From contig NZ_FRAQ01000002.1 in assembly GCF_900142385.1 (NCBI RefSeq), forward strand, positions 496,001-560,000: a stretch of DNA of 64,000 nucleotides. Reading direction: 5' to 3'. Shown piece by piece: positions 1 to 9,584 of this stretch; within the stretch, counting starts at the first letter, position 1, and the number at the start of each line of letters is the position of its first letter. The position numbers and the translations under genes were made by a program. Under the pieces are notes generated by a model. The model did not search any database, had not been told where the DNA came from, and saw only the letters and a program-made list of their open reading frames with translations. The stretch is from Marinobacter antarcticus (GTDB lineage Bacteria; Pseudomonadota; Gammaproteobacteria; Pseudomonadales; Oleiphilaceae).

Positions 1-1
1 T

Positions 2-721
2 GAAAAAAAGGTTCTGCTTGGCAATCGCTTGCTGATGCAGGCAGAAAGTGTTGATACCTCCGCTTTCGAGGAAGAAGCGAATCAGCTGAGAGAAGACGGC
101 GCCACGGTGATCTTTGCGGCCGTGGATGGCAACGTCTGTGGTTTGCTGGCGATTGCAGACCCGGTCAAGGAGACCACGGAAGCGGCAATAGCCGCTCTTC
201 AAAAGGAGGGAGTTCGGGTGGTGATGCTGACCGGCGACAACCGGACCTCCGCCGAAGCCGTTGCCCGCAAACTCCATATTGATGAAGTGGAAGCGGAAGT
301 GCTACCGGAAGACAAGGGCAAGATTATCCAGCGGCTGAAGGATGAAGGCCGCATTGTTGTCATGGCAGGTGATGGTGTGAATGATGCGCCAGCCCTGGCA
401 ACCGCAGACGTAGGCATCGCCATGGGAACCGGCACAGACGTTGCCATCGAAAGCGCGGGTATTACGCTGTTGCGCGGTGATCTCATGGGTATTGTGGAAG
501 CGCGGCGTTTATCGCTGGCTACGATGCGCAATATCCGGCAGAACCTGTTCTTTGCATTCATTTATAACTCGGCCGGTGTGCCGATCGCCGCAGGGATACT
601 TTACCCATTTGCAGGGATTCTGCTGTCTCCGATTTTTGCGGCGGCGGCCATGTCGCTGTCTTCGGTCAGCGTAATTACGAATGCGCTACGGTTGAGGTTA
701 GTGAAACTATCAGATGACTAG
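2..721 (+). CDS. copA: Copper-exporting P1B-type ATPase, C-terminal part (cut by left edge)
   Basis: The reading frame is open from base 2, so the first ATG at 29 is internal and the gene starts outside the window. The visible 239 codons hold the end of the ATP-binding domain, the P-domain motifs MLTGDN and [10 protein letters not shown], and the last two membrane helices. The helices carry the Cu+-ATPase signatures FAFIYN and MSLSSVSV (the YN and MxxSS elements of the P1B-1 group), which point to monovalent copper or silver efflux across the inner membrane. The phosphorylated DKTG aspartate and N-terminal metal-binding domains lie upstream and cannot be checked. The next genes encode a DUF302 and a Met-rich exported protein, fitting a copper-tolerance cluster. 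Confidence 0.93.
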   Translation, partial: EKKVLLGNRLLMQAESVDTSAFEEEANQLREDGATVIFAAVDGNVCGLLAIADPVKETTEAAIAALQKEGVRVVMLTGDNRTSAEAVARKLHIDEVEAEVLPEDKGKIIQRLKDEGRIVVMAGDGVNDAPALATADVGIAMGTGTDVAIESAGITLLRGDLMGIVEARRLSLATMRNIRQNLFFAFIYNSAGVPIAAGILYPFAGILLSPIFAAAAMSLSSVSVITNALRLRLVKLSDD

Positions 722-756
722 GTTGATGGAGCCTTCCCTGTAAAAAGGAGATGTGT

Positions 757-1143
757 ATGTCTTATACAATGAATCGCGTTATCCAGAATGCCGGTTTCGC
801 TGAAGTGGACGAACGGACCCGTAAAGCCCTTGCCGACCGGGGTTTCGGGATTTTGACGGAAATAGACGTCAAGGCCACCATGAAAAAGAAACTGGACAAG
901 GATATGCTCGCCTACACAATTCTCGGGGCATGTAATCCAAACATGGCCTGGGAAGCGATCGGCGTAGAACCTCGGGTAGGTGCAATGTTGCCATGCAACG
1001 TCATTCTTCGCGAGACAACCGAGGGCGTTGAGGTTAGTGCGGTTGACCCCGTTTCATCCATGACAGCAATTGGTAATAAGCAACTCGAGGAGATTGCAGG
1101 TGAGGTGAGGGACATGCTGTCTGAAGTTGTCAACGCGATCTGA
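757..1143 (+). CDS. DUF302 family protein
   Basis: A 128-aa soluble protein of the DUF302 fold. Visible family features are the GFGILTEIDVKATMKKKL strand-helix stretch, the LGACNPNMAWEAI segment around the single conserved Cys, and LLP/MLPCNV-type strands followed by an acidic C-terminal helix. An ATG at 751 directly abuts the AAGGAG at 745-750, too close to be used; the ATG at 757 has a six-base spacing and is preferred. DUF302 proteins have no settled biochemical role but often sit beside metal or redox genes, as here just after copA. No signal peptide is seen. Confidence 0.85.
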   Translation: MSYTMNRVIQNAGFAEVDERTRKALADRGFGILTEIDVKATMKKKLDKDMLAYTILGACNPNMAWEAIGVEPRVGAMLPCNVILRETTEGVEVSAVDPVSSMTAIGNKQLEEIAGEVRDMLSEVVNAI

Positions 1144-1274
1144 CGGCTGAATCGACCAGCAAAAACTTGATGTACAGCAATCGTGAGGTTGATTTGAGCA
1201 TAAATTCAGGTTCGATTCAGGTAGATGAAGTTTACTGAATATGTCGCAAATCGACCTCGTTAAGGAGCTTCGCT

Positions 1275-1748
1275 ATGAAGAGTTTCACCAAAGTAATCGC
1301 AATCTCGTTGATTATGGCCACACCGATTGTCTGGGCGCATGGTTCAGGTAACCAGCAGGGGCCTGGTGGTATGATGACCTCCCCGGAGCAGATGCAGGAA
1401 ATGCAACAGAATATGTCCCGCATGCAGGATATGAGTGGCCAGATGCGGCAAAATCCCGGACAAGACCATCAAGAGCTCATGCAAGAGCATATGGAGCTCA
1501 TGCAAGAGCAGATGCACATGATGCGTGACGGTATGATGGGCAACCACGGTATGATGAACGGTCAGGGTATGATGAACGGTCAGGGTATGATGAACGGTCA
1601 GGGTATGCAGGGGAATTCCAGCCAGGGCCAACCTGCAATTAAACCGGAGGACCGCTTCCAGTTTATGGAAAAACGCATGGATCAGATGCAGTTGATGATG
1701 GAGCAAATACTGGAGCATCAGCAGGAACTGCAAGGTCGCGCAAAGTGA
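1275..1748 (+). CDS. Methionine-rich exported protein, putative periplasmic copper binder
   Basis: A 157-aa protein with a clear signal peptide (MKSFTKVIAISLIMATPIVWA, cleavage near residue 21-22). The mature part is extremely rich in Met, Gln, Asn and His, with motifs such as QEHMELMQEQMHMMRDGMMG and three tandem GMMNGQ repeats near residues 92-110. The C-terminal third is a Met/Gln-rich amphipathic helix. An AAGGAG at 1262-1267 sets the start. Clusters of Met and His bind Cu(I) in CusF, CopC and PcoE-like proteins, and copA lies upstream, so periplasmic copper chaperoning or buffering is likely; this is inference from composition and context, not from a named family. Confidence 0.75.
   Translation: MKSFTKVIAISLIMATPIVWAHGSGNQQGPGGMMTSPEQMQEMQQNMSRMQDMSGQMRQNPGQDHQELMQEHMELMQEQMHMMRDGMMGNHGMMNGQGMMNGQGMMNGQGMQGNSSQGQPAIKPEDRFQFMEKRMDQMQLMMEQILEHQQELQGRAK
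1548..1601 (+). repeat. Three tandem 18-bp repeats inside the Met-rich gene
   Basis: The unit GGTATGATGAACGGTCAG occurs three times without mismatch (1548-1565, 1566-1583, 1584-1601), followed by a partial fourth copy. Each unit encodes GMMNGQ in frame, so copy-number change by slippage would add or remove Met pairs without breaking the frame. A second imperfect duplication, centred on GAGCTCATGCAAGAGCA, lies just upstream at about 1474-1510. Confidence 0.95.
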
Positions 1749-1849
1749 CTAGCTGATCATTGCTGGGGGGGTGTGTTTATACCGCCCCGAAGATGGACTG
1801 TCCGTCAGAAGAGCGGTTGAGTGCACCAAATTTACCTGCGAGACGCACC

Positions 1850-2935
1850 ATGACTTCATCTAGGCTCTCACAGGCCCCCAGCACGTCTGAAGGTATGGGG
1901 CTGTTTGAACGTTTTCTCTCGCTCTGGGTAGCCCTGTCCATTGTAGCGGGTGTGTTGATAGGGCAGTTCGCTCCGGTCGTCCCTGAGGTCCTGTCGCGCT
2001 TCGAGTATGCGCAAGTGTCGATCCCGGTAGCGGTACTGATCTGGGCAATGATCTTTCCCATGATGGTGCAGATTGATTTCACGTCGATCCTCGGCGTTCG
2101 CCGTCAGCCCAAGGGGTTGGTTATTACCACGGCAGTGAACTGGCTGGTAAAGCCCTTCACCATGTTTGCTATCGCCTGGTTCTTCTTTACCGTGGTGTTC
2201 GCGCCTCTGATTGCTGCCGAACGAGCCAATGAGTATCTGGCCGGGGCTATCTTGCTGGGTGCTGCACCCTGTACCGCCATGGTCTTTGTGTGGAGCTACC
2301 TCACGCGAGGCGACGCTGCCTACACCCTGGTTCAGGTTGCGCTCAACGATTTGATCATGCTATTCGCTTTCGCGCCCATCGTCGTTTTCCTGCTTGGCGT
2401 CTCGAACATTCAGGTTCCCTGGGATACAGTCATCCTGTCTGTGGTGCTCTACATTGTCATTCCATTGGGCGCCGGTTATCTAACTCGTCAGGCTGTTATC
2501 AAACGGCGTGGTATCGAATGGTTCGACAACGTTTTCATGAAACGCCTGGCACCCATCACTCCGATTGGCTTGATCATCACTCTGGTGTTGCTGTTCGCAT
2601 TCCAGGGCGACGTGATCATCGCTAATCCGTTGCATATCGTGCTGATCGCTATTCCGCTGATTCTTCAGACTGTTCTGGTCTTCTTCATCGCTTATGGCTG
2701 GGCCAAGGCCTGGAAAGTGCCCCATAGCATCGCAGCGCCTGCTGGTCTGATCGGCGCCAGTAACTTCTTCGAGTTGGCCGTGGCAGTCGCCATTGCCCTG
2801 TTTGGTTTGCAGTCCGGCGCGGCGTTGGCCACGGTGGTAGGGGTTCTCGTGGAGGTGCCAGTAATGCTGGCTCTGGTGCGTTTTGCCAACGCCACCCGAG
2901 GCCACTTTCCGGAGGCGCAAGAGCCTCGCGGTTAA
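1850..2935 (+). CDS. acr3: ACR3-type arsenite efflux carrier
   Basis: An integral membrane carrier of about 361 aa with ten hydrophobic segments, normal for ACR3. Family hallmarks are present: the helix-4 motif [13 protein letters not shown] with its essential Cys, and the late [15 protein letters not shown] motif with the conserved Glu. It exports arsenite (and possibly antimonite) using the proton motive force. Start choice is uncertain: the frame extends up to a TTG at 1760 and an ATG at 1793, but conserved sequence begins after residue MGLFERF, so the ATG at 1850 is taken. No arsR or arsC is visible nearby; the carrier follows the copper genes instead, so metal-cluster membership is by position only. 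Confidence 0.9.
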   Translation: MTSSRLSQAPSTSEGMGLFERFLSLWVALSIVAGVLIGQFAPVVPEVLSRFEYAQVSIPVAVLIWAMIFPMMVQIDFTSILGVRRQPKGLVITTAVNWLVKPFTMFAIAWFFFTVVFAPLIAAERANEYLAGAILLGAAPCTAMVFVWSYLTRGDAAYTLVQVALNDLIMLFAFAPIVVFLLGVSNIQVPWDTVILSVVLYIVIPLGAGYLTRQAVIKRRGIEWFDNVFMKRLAPITPIGLIITLVLLFAFQGDVIIANPLHIVLIAIPLILQTVLVFFIAYGWAKAWKVPHSIAAPAGLIGASNFFELAVAVAIALFGLQSGAALATVVGVLVEVPVMLALVRFANATRGHFPEAQEPRG

Positions 2936-2987
2936 GTTAACCGCCTTCCAGTTTGATTCGTAAGGCGACTGTGTTAAGTTTAGCGCT

Positions 2988-3110
2988 CTTTGGGGAGTAG
3001 CCTGCTTCCGATGTTCGGAAGAGTTCGTATCAACATACCTGGCCACATGCCATGGTACGAACACCTCTCGGTTGGCGAGACCATCGATATATCCATGCCT
3101 GATGGTCGGG
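2988..3110 (+). promoter_or_regulatory. yybP-ykoY-type Mn2+ riboswitch upstream of mntP
   Basis: The leader of mntP contains the hallmark GGGGAGTAG at 2992-3000, a stem with a loop holding TCAACATACC (arms GTTCGTA and TACGAAC, about 3024-3063), and the closing GCGAGACC at 3075-3082. These are the conserved parts of the Mn2+-sensing yybP-ykoY aptamer. The 3' aptamer strand GACCATC (3079-3085) is also perfectly complementary to GATGGTC at 3101-3107, which would give a switch between aptamer and downstream hairpin. mntP is a known target of this riboswitch in E. coli. The identification is by eye; exact boundaries are approximate. Confidence 0.8.
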
Positions 3111-3155
3111 CGTGTGGATGTGTCGTGGACTCAGCGCCTGACCGGAGAATATCGA

Positions 3156-3713
3156 ATGAACCCCCTAGCCCTTCTATTGTTAGCTCTTTCAATGTCTACT
3201 GATGCCTTTGCAGTAGCCATAGGCAAAGGAGCAAGCCTTAAAAATCCCCGTTTCTTCGAAGCATTAAGAATGGGTCTCATTTTTGGATCAATTGAGGCCA
3301 TCACGCCTCTCATCGGTTGGTTAATCGGTAATGTCGCCGCGTCTTATGTGGATGCCTGGGGTCACTGGATAGCATTCGCGGTATTGGTGGCTCTCGGCTT
3401 ACACATGCTCTATGAAGGCCTGAGTCCAAGTAGGGAAGAGATAGAAAAACCCTCCAGACATTCTTTTCTCAAGATTGCTTTGACCGCATTTGGCACCAGT
3501 ATTGATGCAATGGCAGTGGGTGTAGGTCTGGCATTTGTAGAGGTGAGTATATTTCTGGCAGCTGGGCTAATTGGCCTGGCCACAACAGTGATGGTTACGT
3601 TGGGCGTCATGTTGGGACGAGTCGTGGGTTCACTGTTCGGCCAGAAGGCTGAAATCATTGGTGGCCTGACACTGATTGCAGTGGGCGCTTGGATCTTATC
3701 AGGCAATCTTTAA
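3156..3713 (+). CDS. mntP: Manganese efflux pump MntP
   Basis: A 185-aa, six-helix membrane protein. The two inverted halves each carry the diagnostic Asp motif: [12 protein letters not shown] near the N-terminus and [13 protein letters not shown] in the middle, with [12 protein letters not shown] between them. MntP exports excess Mn2+. The frame extends upstream to 3072, but that part encodes the riboswitch region; the ATG at 3156 follows a GGAG at 3144-3147 and begins the normal [18 protein letters not shown] start. It ends tail-to-tail with the next gene, overlapping it by four bases. Regulation by the upstream Mn2+ riboswitch is likely. Confidence 0.95.
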   Translation: MNPLALLLLALSMSTDAFAVAIGKGASLKNPRFFEALRMGLIFGSIEAITPLIGWLIGNVAASYVDAWGHWIAFAVLVALGLHMLYEGLSPSREEIEKPSRHSFLKIALTAFGTSIDAMAVGVGLAFVEVSIFLAAGLIGLATTVMVTLGVMLGRVVGSLFGQKAEIIGGLTLIAVGAWILSGNL

Positions 3714-5767
3714 TTATCTTCGGGGTGCTGAAAAGCAATCAGTTCTTTAGCCGGTATAGCTCGACTAAAGTAATATCCTTGCACTAGGTCACACCCCAAT
3801 TCATCCAGTAGCGTAAGTTGTTTGCGCATTTCAACACCTTCAGCAACTACAAGCAAATCCAAACTATGCGCCATCGCTATTGTTGCTTTTACAAGGTTAA
3901 AATCTTCTTTGTTTAACGTCATACCGTTGATAAAGCTCTGGTCTATTTTTAATATGTCAAACGAATATTTCCGCAAATAACTTAAGGATGAGTATCCTTT
4001 TCCAAAGTCGTCCATTGATAACTTAACACCCAGCTTATGCAGTTCATCTAACGCGTCATCGATATAAGAGTTACCGATAATTAATACACCTTCGGTAATT
4101 TCAAATTCAAAACTTTCAGGTTTAATGCTCGCATCACTAAGAGAATTTTTAATAAATTTGATTAAGTCTTTATCCCTGAATTGACGGGGAGATAGATTAA
4201 CCGCCATTGTGTAATCTCGTTGATGAGCAGATTCCCATTCATTTAAAAATCTGAGCGCTTCTTTAACAACATATTTTCCGATAGGTACAATTAATCCAGT
4301 ATGCTCAGCAATCGGAATAAACTCATCGGGCCTTACATTACCCAGGGCTGGATTTTTCCAGCGAAGTAAAGCTTCTGCACCAACAATATTTCCGGTTTTT
4401 ACATCAAACTTGGGCTGATAATGTACTTCAAATTCGTTACGTTCCAGCGCGCTATGGAGTTGCCCCTCTATTTCGAAACGACGTAACATGATCTCATTCA
4501 TTTCTTTCGTAAAAAATGAATATGAATTACGCCCTGATGCTTTTGCTTGGTACATTGCGGTATCGGCATTGCGTAACAAATCAGAGGCGCAAATACCATT
4601 TTCAGGATAAATGGCAATACCAATACTTAATGTCAGAATTAGTTCTCTGCCATCAATTTGAAACGGCTCTCTAAAAACTTTCAGCAAGTTTTCAGCAATG
4701 TCTATGGCATTGTTATCATCTGCGAGGGCTCTTAACAAAACAATAAACTCATCGCCACCTAAGCGACCTACAGTATCTGATTTTCGCAATGCGTACTTTA
4801 ATCTTTTGGCTGCTTCGATAAGTAGTTTGTCGCCTACTCCATGACCTAATGAGTCATTTACCTTTTTAAAATCATCTAGATCTAAAAAAAGCACAGCGAT
4901 TTTCTCGCTACTTCTTTTAGCTTCCTCAAGTATTTGTGATAATCGATCGAGGGATAAAAACCGATTGGGCAATAGAGTCAAAGTGTCAAAATAGGCGTGT
5001 TGCCGTATTATTTCGGCAGAATTGTGCTGTTCGGTGATATCACGAACAACGATGACTACTTGTTTATATTCTTGCAAGTGACTAAGTCGTGCTTCAAAGT
5101 AAGTCGTACCATGAGGCATATTTAACTCATATTCAAAACTTGATACGCCACCTTGATCTATTGCTTTAGCAATATAAGATTTAAACTTTCTGGCGACATT
5201 CTCTGGCAATAGATCAACTATGGAATTCCCAACAAACTCTTTTGCTGAAACGTAGAGATTTTTTTTGTCACTAGCATGATAATCAATGATGGTTCCATTT
5301 TCTTCCATTAAGAAAAACAGGTCGGGCGTTGCTTCAAGTACGGCTTCAAGCATATTTTCTTTAAATACTGCTTGTGCTTGAGCTTGCCTAACCTCAGCTA
5401 AATTGATATCGATACAATACATTTCTTTTTTATTATTTTCATCAACAAACAAAACATGATTTGAAAAAACACTTACATCTTTGCCATTTTTTTGACGCAA
5501 TGTAAGTTCTGATGCAGGGATTTCTATACCTTGGTCGAGCCAGTTACTATGTGCAGAGACGACAAAGTCACGCATACTTTCAGGAATAATGAGTTCTTCT
5601 AATTTTCTCCCTAAAGCCTCTTCTTTGGTGTAGCCATAAATTAATTCGCTACCTGTATTCCAATAGGTAACTCTACGCTCTTCATCGTACCCTTGAACAG
5701 AAATAGCATCCACCGAATCAAATAATTGATGAACGGAATCTCTTGTGGCTACTCTATTGACTAACAT
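3710..5767 (-). CDS. PAS-PAS-GGDEF-EAL cyclic-di-GMP enzyme
   Basis: A 685-aa cytoplasmic signalling protein without membrane segments. Two PAS-like sensor domains (about 10-125 and 140-250) precede a GGDEF domain (about 258-420) with intact GGDEF at 337-341 and an RKSD inhibitory site at 328-331. An EAL domain (about 430-680) follows, with EALLRW at 465, N524, the DDFGKGYSS motif at 586, K607 and E643. Both diguanylate cyclase and c-di-GMP phosphodiesterase residues are therefore present. Base use is strikingly AT-rich compared with all neighbours, suggesting recent acquisition. No strong ribosome-binding site precedes the ATG at 5767. Confidence 0.93.
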   Translation of the reverse strand: MLVNRVATRDSVHQLFDSVDAISVQGYDEERRVTYWNTGSELIYGYTKEEALGRKLEELIIPESMRDFVVSAHSNWLDQGIEIPASELTLRQKNGKDVSVFSNHVLFVDENNKKEMYCIDINLAEVRQAQAQAVFKENMLEAVLEATPDLFFLMEENGTIIDYHASDKKNLYVSAKEFVGNSIVDLLPENVARKFKSYIAKAIDQGGVSSFEYELNMPHGTTYFEARLSHLQEYKQVVIVVRDITEQHNSAEIIRQHAYFDTLTLLPNRFLSLDRLSQILEEAKRSSEKIAVLFLDLDDFKKVNDSLGHGVGDKLLIEAAKRLKYALRKSDTVGRLGGDEFIVLLRALADDNNAIDIAENLLKVFREPFQIDGRELILTLSIGIAIYPENGICASDLLRNADTAMYQAKASGRNSYSFFTKEMNEIMLRRFEIEGQLHSALERNEFEVHYQPKFDVKTGNIVGAEALLRWKNPALGNVRPDEFIPIAEHTGLIVPIGKYVVKEALRFLNEWESAHQRDYTMAVNLSPRQFRDKDLIKFIKNSLSDASIKPESFEFEITEGVLIIGNSYIDDALDELHKLGVKLSMDDFGKGYSSLSYLRKYSFDILKIDQSFINGMTLNKEDFNLVKATIAMAHSLDLLVVAEGVEMRKQLTLLDELGCDLVQGYYFSRAIPAKELIAFQHPEDN

Positions 5768-5834
5768 ATTGTTATATTCTATTGCCTCTTAGCTGGACGA
5801 AATTAAAACTTCGACTTATCCCTCAAAGACACCT

Positions 5835-5963
5835 CTAACTATCAAGATAGAGCACCCGTTCCGGTACATCAAGCATGTCGCCCGCTTTGACTTTCGGGCC
5901 TGGTCTGAGTTCACGTAAACAGGCTCTGTAAACGCCACGCTGGCATGCCCCGTATCTATGACA
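5835..5963 (-). other. In-frame continuation of the lipoprotein beyond its TGA
   Basis: Directly after the TGA at 5964-5966 the frame reads CHRYGACQRGVYRACLREL then RPGPKVKAGDMLDVPERVL and stops at 5835-5837. The composition (three Cys, many Arg, a KVKAGDMLDVP strand-turn-strand pattern) is protein-like, unlike random intergenic translation. A small stem, ATGCCA-GCG-TGGCGT, lies 18-32 bases after the TGA. That spacing is within the range used by bacterial SECIS elements, but a six-base stem with a T-G pair is weak evidence. This stretch otherwise has no independent start codon with a ribosome-binding site. Confidence 0.5.
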
Positions 5964-6164
5964 TCAGTCGACGGCAATACCGCGCTCTATAAGGCGGCTC
6001 CTCAGTAACTCGATCCTGCGTCGATTCACTCCCAGATCGTAGAGCCCAACAAGTGATTGAGATCTCAAGTCCAGGTGTTTGAACTGGGTTCCCGAAGGCG
6101 ACATGTTACCAGTGGATGCGCATCCTGCGAGCAAGAGTATTGAGACGGCCACGAAATAACGCAT
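5964..6164 (-). CDS. Small lipoprotein, apparently ended early by an in-frame TGA
   Basis: A 66-aa product with a lipoprotein signal: MRYFVAVSILLLAGCAS, cleavage before Cys15. A good AAGGAG (complement of 6177-6182) precedes the ATG. The visible mature part ends ...IELLRSRLIERGIAVD at a TGA (5964-5966). The same frame stays open for 42 further codons after that TGA, to a TAG at 5835-5837, and the extra sequence looks like genuine protein (see the next entry). The full product would then be about 109 aa. Nonsense mutation, sequencing error or recoding are all possible. No family is recognised. Confidence 0.6.
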   Translation of the reverse strand: MRYFVAVSILLLAGCASTGNMSPSGTQFKHLDLRSQSLVGLYDLGVNRRRIELLRSRLIERGIAVD

Positions 6165-6394
6165 AGCTTTGAGATGCTCCTTTTAGTGCGCCAGCGAGGA
6201 CAAGAGGCGTTCATATAGTCATCTTGTAACACCGGTTCCTGCATAGCTGAAAGAAGTACGAAATTGCCAGAAGGGAAGATCAGTCAGTGGGGTGATGGTT
6301 GATGAGTGTCATTCAATGCGATGGACAACCACGGTAGGTACTAAACTTCCTTATAGGGAGGAAAAGCCCCAGAACACCAATGAGGAGGATCATC

Positions 6395-7102
6395 ATGAAA
6401 AATGATCTACGCGACAATAAAAAAGCATTTATGGGTCTACTGGTAAAGAGAGGCATTCAGGATAAGTTGGTGCTGGATGCTATGGAGGCTGTTCCACGAG
6501 AGGTTTTTGTCGGCCTTGACCTGGCCGAATTTGCCTATGATGACTCCCCCTTGCCCATAGATGAGGGGCAGACCATTTCCCAGCCCTATATTGTCGCCCT
6601 GATGACGGAGGCGATGCAGCTCAAGCCGGGAGATAAGGTGCTGGAGATCGGTAGCGGCTCTGGCTATGCGGCGGCCATCCTCTCCCGGATTGTGAAACAG
6701 GTGTATACGGTTGAGCGCCACCGGGGGCTGGCGAATCTGGCCCGGGAACGCTTATCCAAACTGGGCTATGACAATGTTTCAGTTCTTTGCGGTGATGGAA
6801 CTCTGGGCTGGGCGGAGCATGCCCCCTTTGATGCCATTGTTGTAACTGCTGGAGGACCCGTGGTGCCCCGCTCCCTTACCAGGCAACTGGTCATCGGCGG
6901 TCGCCTGGTGATTCCTGTTGGTCCCAGTGTGCACGAACAGAAACTGTTACGTATTACCCGCACCAGCGAGGAAGAAATGGAGACCGCAGAGCTCGGCGGG
7001 GTCAGGTTTGTTCCGCTGATAGGCGAAGAAGGGTGGCGGGACGTGGAAAAAAACCCGGAGGCGGGTTCGGGTATGCCGGAAACCTTCCCGTTCGGGCTCT
7101 GA
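6395..7102 (+). CDS. pcm: Protein-L-isoaspartate O-methyltransferase
   Basis: A 235-aa SAM-dependent methyltransferase that repairs isoaspartyl residues in aged proteins. Visible motifs are the substrate-side stretch PLPIDEGQTISQPYIVALM, the SAM-binding VLEIGSGSGYAAAIL, YTVERHRGLANLARERL, and FDAIVVTAGGPVVPRSL. The ATG at 6395 is chosen because GAGGAGG at 6382-6388 lies seven bases upstream; the ATG at 6380 overlaps that site. The protein is slightly longer than E. coli Pcm (208 aa) at its C-terminus. It stands alone rather than in the surE-pcm-nlpD operon, so it may be a second copy in this genome. Confidence 0.93.
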   Translation: MKNDLRDNKKAFMGLLVKRGIQDKLVLDAMEAVPREVFVGLDLAEFAYDDSPLPIDEGQTISQPYIVALMTEAMQLKPGDKVLEIGSGSGYAAAILSRIVKQVYTVERHRGLANLARERLSKLGYDNVSVLCGDGTLGWAEHAPFDAIVVTAGGPVVPRSLTRQLVIGGRLVIPVGPSVHEQKLLRITRTSEEEMETAELGGVRFVPLIGEEGWRDVEKNPEAGSGMPETFPFGL

Positions 7103-7308
7103 CACTGGTTACTCCGGATTCTGGCAGCTCCGACGATAATTTTGACCCGCGCTGCACACGTCCAGTGAACAACCACACAAAGTGCTAAATTCGTCGTCCG
7201 GACCCTAAGCAGCATAATTTAAGCGTGGAACGATTAGCTTGGTAGAGGTTATTCTGAAACTTCCAAAAGAAGCGATGCCCACGACATTCGACCAGAGGAT
7301 ACTCAAAA

Positions 7309-7719
7309 ATGAAGCGAACGCAGTTTCTACAGGATTTGATAACGCAGCTCTCACCAAAACTTGATCCGAGTACCTACGTTTATTGCACTGTGGCTCGCGC
7401 ACAGTATGGTGAGCTGGAAAAGCTCAAACCCATTGTCAGCATTGCTGAATTGGAAGGTCTTACGCTGGTCGTTCCTTTGGAACAGGCCAAAGCTGAGGGC
7501 CTGGACTACTCCAGAGTCTTCCGTCGCATTACGCTCGAAGGACACTCCAGTCTCGAAGCTCTGGGGCTCACATCCGTTGTAACGAGCTTGCTTGCCGCAC
7601 GGGGAATTACAACCAATGTCATCGCCGGCTTCTATCACGACCACATGTTCGTGCCCAGCGATCGAACCGATGAAGCCATGGAAGCACTGAAGGAGCTCGC
7701 TAGCCAGCCGAACGGCTAA
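7309..7719 (+). CDS. ACT domain-containing protein (COG3602-like)
   Basis: A 136-aa soluble protein. Residues about 5-60 form a YVYCTVARAQYGELEKLKPI strand-helix unit, and residues about 70-130 the RRITLEGHSSLEALGLTSV and GFYHDHMFVPSDRTDEAMEAL segments typical of the small ACT-like family annotated as DUF2241/ACT_7. ACT domains usually bind amino acids; the ligand of this family is unknown. A GAGGA precedes the start. It lies 39 bases upstream of selO on the same strand and may share its transcript. Confidence 0.75.
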   Translation: MKRTQFLQDLITQLSPKLDPSTYVYCTVARAQYGELEKLKPIVSIAELEGLTLVVPLEQAKAEGLDYSRVFRRITLEGHSSLEALGLTSVVTSLLAARGITTNVIAGFYHDHMFVPSDRTDEAMEALKELASQPNG

Positions 7720-7758
7720 AGGCGGGTACGGCAAATCGCGAGAATATGAGGAGTCCCT

Positions 7759-9474
7759 ATGCCAAAGCGACTGTCCCAGGAACCACAACCTATAGTCGCG
7801 ACCCTAGACGATCTCGCAACGTTGGCAGACTATTCCCTTATGGATACTCTCAACTGCGATCCTGAGGGGAAAGCAAACGGAGCTGACCACGCGCCGCGAC
7901 AAGTCTTCTCCGGCCACTATGTTCCGGTTATTCCCACGCCAATCGAAAACCCCGAATATGTCGCGCACGGGAAAGACCTGTTTCGCGAACTGGGCTTCGC
8001 CGACAGCATGGCGCAGTCGGGCGACTTCGTCAGCATGTTCTCCGGCGACTTAGCGCATGTTCCGGACTCGATGCGCAAAGTCGGGTGGGCATGTGGCTAC
8101 GCACTTTCTATCTACGGCACCGAATTCTACCAGCAATGCCCGTTCCAGACCGGCAACGGATACGGCGACGGTCGCGCAATTTCGGTGCTTGAGGCTGTCA
8201 TCAATGGTCAGCGCTGGGAAATGCAGCTGAAAGGGGGAGGGCGCACACCCTACTGCCGCGGCGCGGACGGTCGGGCCGTTCTGCGGTCCAGTGTCCGGGA
8301 GTTCCTGGCACAGGAGCACATGCACGCACTCGGTGTGCCAACGTCACGGTCTCTGAGTCTGTACGTGTCGAAAACCGAGAAAGTCAGGCGTCCGTGGTAT
8401 TCGGAGGGCTCACACTCAATGAACCCAGACGTGCTGATATCCGAGCCAGTCGCCATCTCTACGCGCGTTGCACCGTCATTCATCAGGGTAGGGCAGCTCG
8501 AGCTCTTCAGTCGTCGTGCCCGCAAGAAAGAGCATCCAAAAGCGATGGAGGAGCTCGAGAAGATAGTCTTGCATCTTATCGATCGTGAGTACGGTGACGT
8601 TATCGACCAGACACTGACCACCGCCGAAAAAGTAGTGTTGCTTGCGCGCGAGTTCCTTAACCGGCTCACGTCACTTGTGGCGAACTGGATCCGCGTCGGC
8701 TACTGCCAGGGCAACTTCAACAGTGACAACTGTGCGGCCGGCGGCTTCACGCTCGACTATGGACCCTTTGGATTCTGCGATGCGTTTGATCCGCAGTACC
8801 AACCATGGACGGGAGGCGGACGACACTTTTCGTTCCTTAACCAACCAATGGCGGCAGAACGTAATTTCCACTCGTTTTGTTCGGCGGTGCGGCCACTGTT
8901 GGCTGCGCATCCATACTGCCTGCGGCAGCTCGACGAAATTGAAGGTGAGTTTCCGAAGGTGATGCAACAGCAAATGGAGAAGATGTGGTCGGCCAAACTG
9001 GGAATTGACGCTTTTGACGCAGGCCTATTCAGCGAGCTGGCAAAGCTGATGATGCAAACGCCGGTTGATTACACTCTGTTTTTCAGGGAACTCTCGTTGG
9101 TGCCCGACGACATTGAGCCACTCAAAACAAGCTTCTACCGGGGGCGGACCTATGCTTTAGACCCCGAAGGGATAGACGAGCGCTGGTCAGCGTGGCTCAC
9201 AGAATGGAAGTCGCTCACTCAATCTCGCTCTTGTGATGAGCTTTCCAGTCAGATGAAGCTGGTCAACCCAAAGTACAGTTTGCGGGAGTGGTTCGTTGTG
9301 CCTGCCTATCAGCAAGCGGCAGCGGGGAACTACGCTTTGCTGCGGGAACTGCAGGAAGTCATGACGCAGCCATACGCCGAACAATCGAAAGACGTGGAGA
9401 AGAAATACTACCGGCTGAAGCCGCCGGAGTTTTTTGACGTTGGTGGATCATCACACTATAGCTGCTCGTCGTGA
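7759..9474 (+). CDS. selO: Protein adenylyltransferase SelO (YdiU family)
   Basis: A 571-aa pseudokinase-fold enzyme that AMPylates Ser, Thr or Tyr residues of redox-linked proteins. Recognisable elements are [32 protein letters not shown] with the catalytic Lys, [18 protein letters not shown], and the metal-binding NFNSDN followed by [20 protein letters not shown] lies near the end. The last residues are Cys-Ser-Ser, the position held by selenocysteine in animal SelO and by Cys in most bacteria. At 571 aa it is longer than E. coli YdiU (478 aa), with extra sequence in the middle and C-terminal parts. A GAGGAG at 7749-7754 supports the ATG. It does not depend on selenium despite the name. Confidence 0.93.
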   Translation: MPKRLSQEPQPIVATLDDLATLADYSLMDTLNCDPEGKANGADHAPRQVFSGHYVPVIPTPIENPEYVAHGKDLFRELGFADSMAQSGDFVSMFSGDLAHVPDSMRKVGWACGYALSIYGTEFYQQCPFQTGNGYGDGRAISVLEAVINGQRWEMQLKGGGRTPYCRGADGRAVLRSSVREFLAQEHMHALGVPTSRSLSLYVSKTEKVRRPWYSEGSHSMNPDVLISEPVAISTRVAPSFIRVGQLELFSRRARKKEHPKAMEELEKIVLHLIDREYGDVIDQTLTTAEKVVLLAREFLNRLTSLVANWIRVGYCQGNFNSDNCAAGGFTLDYGPFGFCDAFDPQYQPWTGGGRHFSFLNQPMAAERNFHSFCSAVRPLLAAHPYCLRQLDEIEGEFPKVMQQQMEKMWSAKLGIDAFDAGLFSELAKLMMQTPVDYTLFFRELSLVPDDIEPLKTSFYRGRTYALDPEGIDERWSAWLTEWKSLTQSRSCDELSSQMKLVNPKYSLREWFVVPAYQQAAAGNYALLRELQEVMTQPYAEQSKDVEKKYYRLKPPEFFDVGGSSHYSCSS

Positions 9475-9524
9475 CCGGCTGGTATTGAACGTCCGCAGCT
9501 TTTCGTGCAGGCGTGGTAGGGATT

Positions 9525-9580
9525 CCGTCCGGCACTGGCTGAAAGACATCGAACGGTGGTGCACCCGTTTAGCCGGACGG
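9525..9580. terminator. Possible bidirectional terminator between selO and the dehydrogenase
   Basis: A perfect nine-base inverted repeat, CCGTCCGGC (9525-9533) and GCCGGACGG (9572-9580), lies between two convergent genes. The loop of 38 bases is long and there is no T-run, so this is weak as an intrinsic terminator. Confidence 0.25.
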
Positions 9581-9584
9581 GGCT

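Noticed and set aside
1344-1733. His/Leu-rich reverse frame opposite the Met-rich protein
   Set aside because: Repetition of HTLTVHH is just the complement of the GMMNGQ repeats; the plus strand has a signal peptide and ribosome-binding site.
1765-1771. G7 tract before acr3 as a phase-variation switch
   Set aside because: It lies upstream of the likely start at 1850 and outside the conserved coding region, so slippage would not obviously affect the product.
7759-9474. SelO as part of the selenium pathway
   Set aside because: Bacterial SelO here has Cys, not selenocysteine, and is an AMP-transferase; its name does not imply a link with selD and senB.
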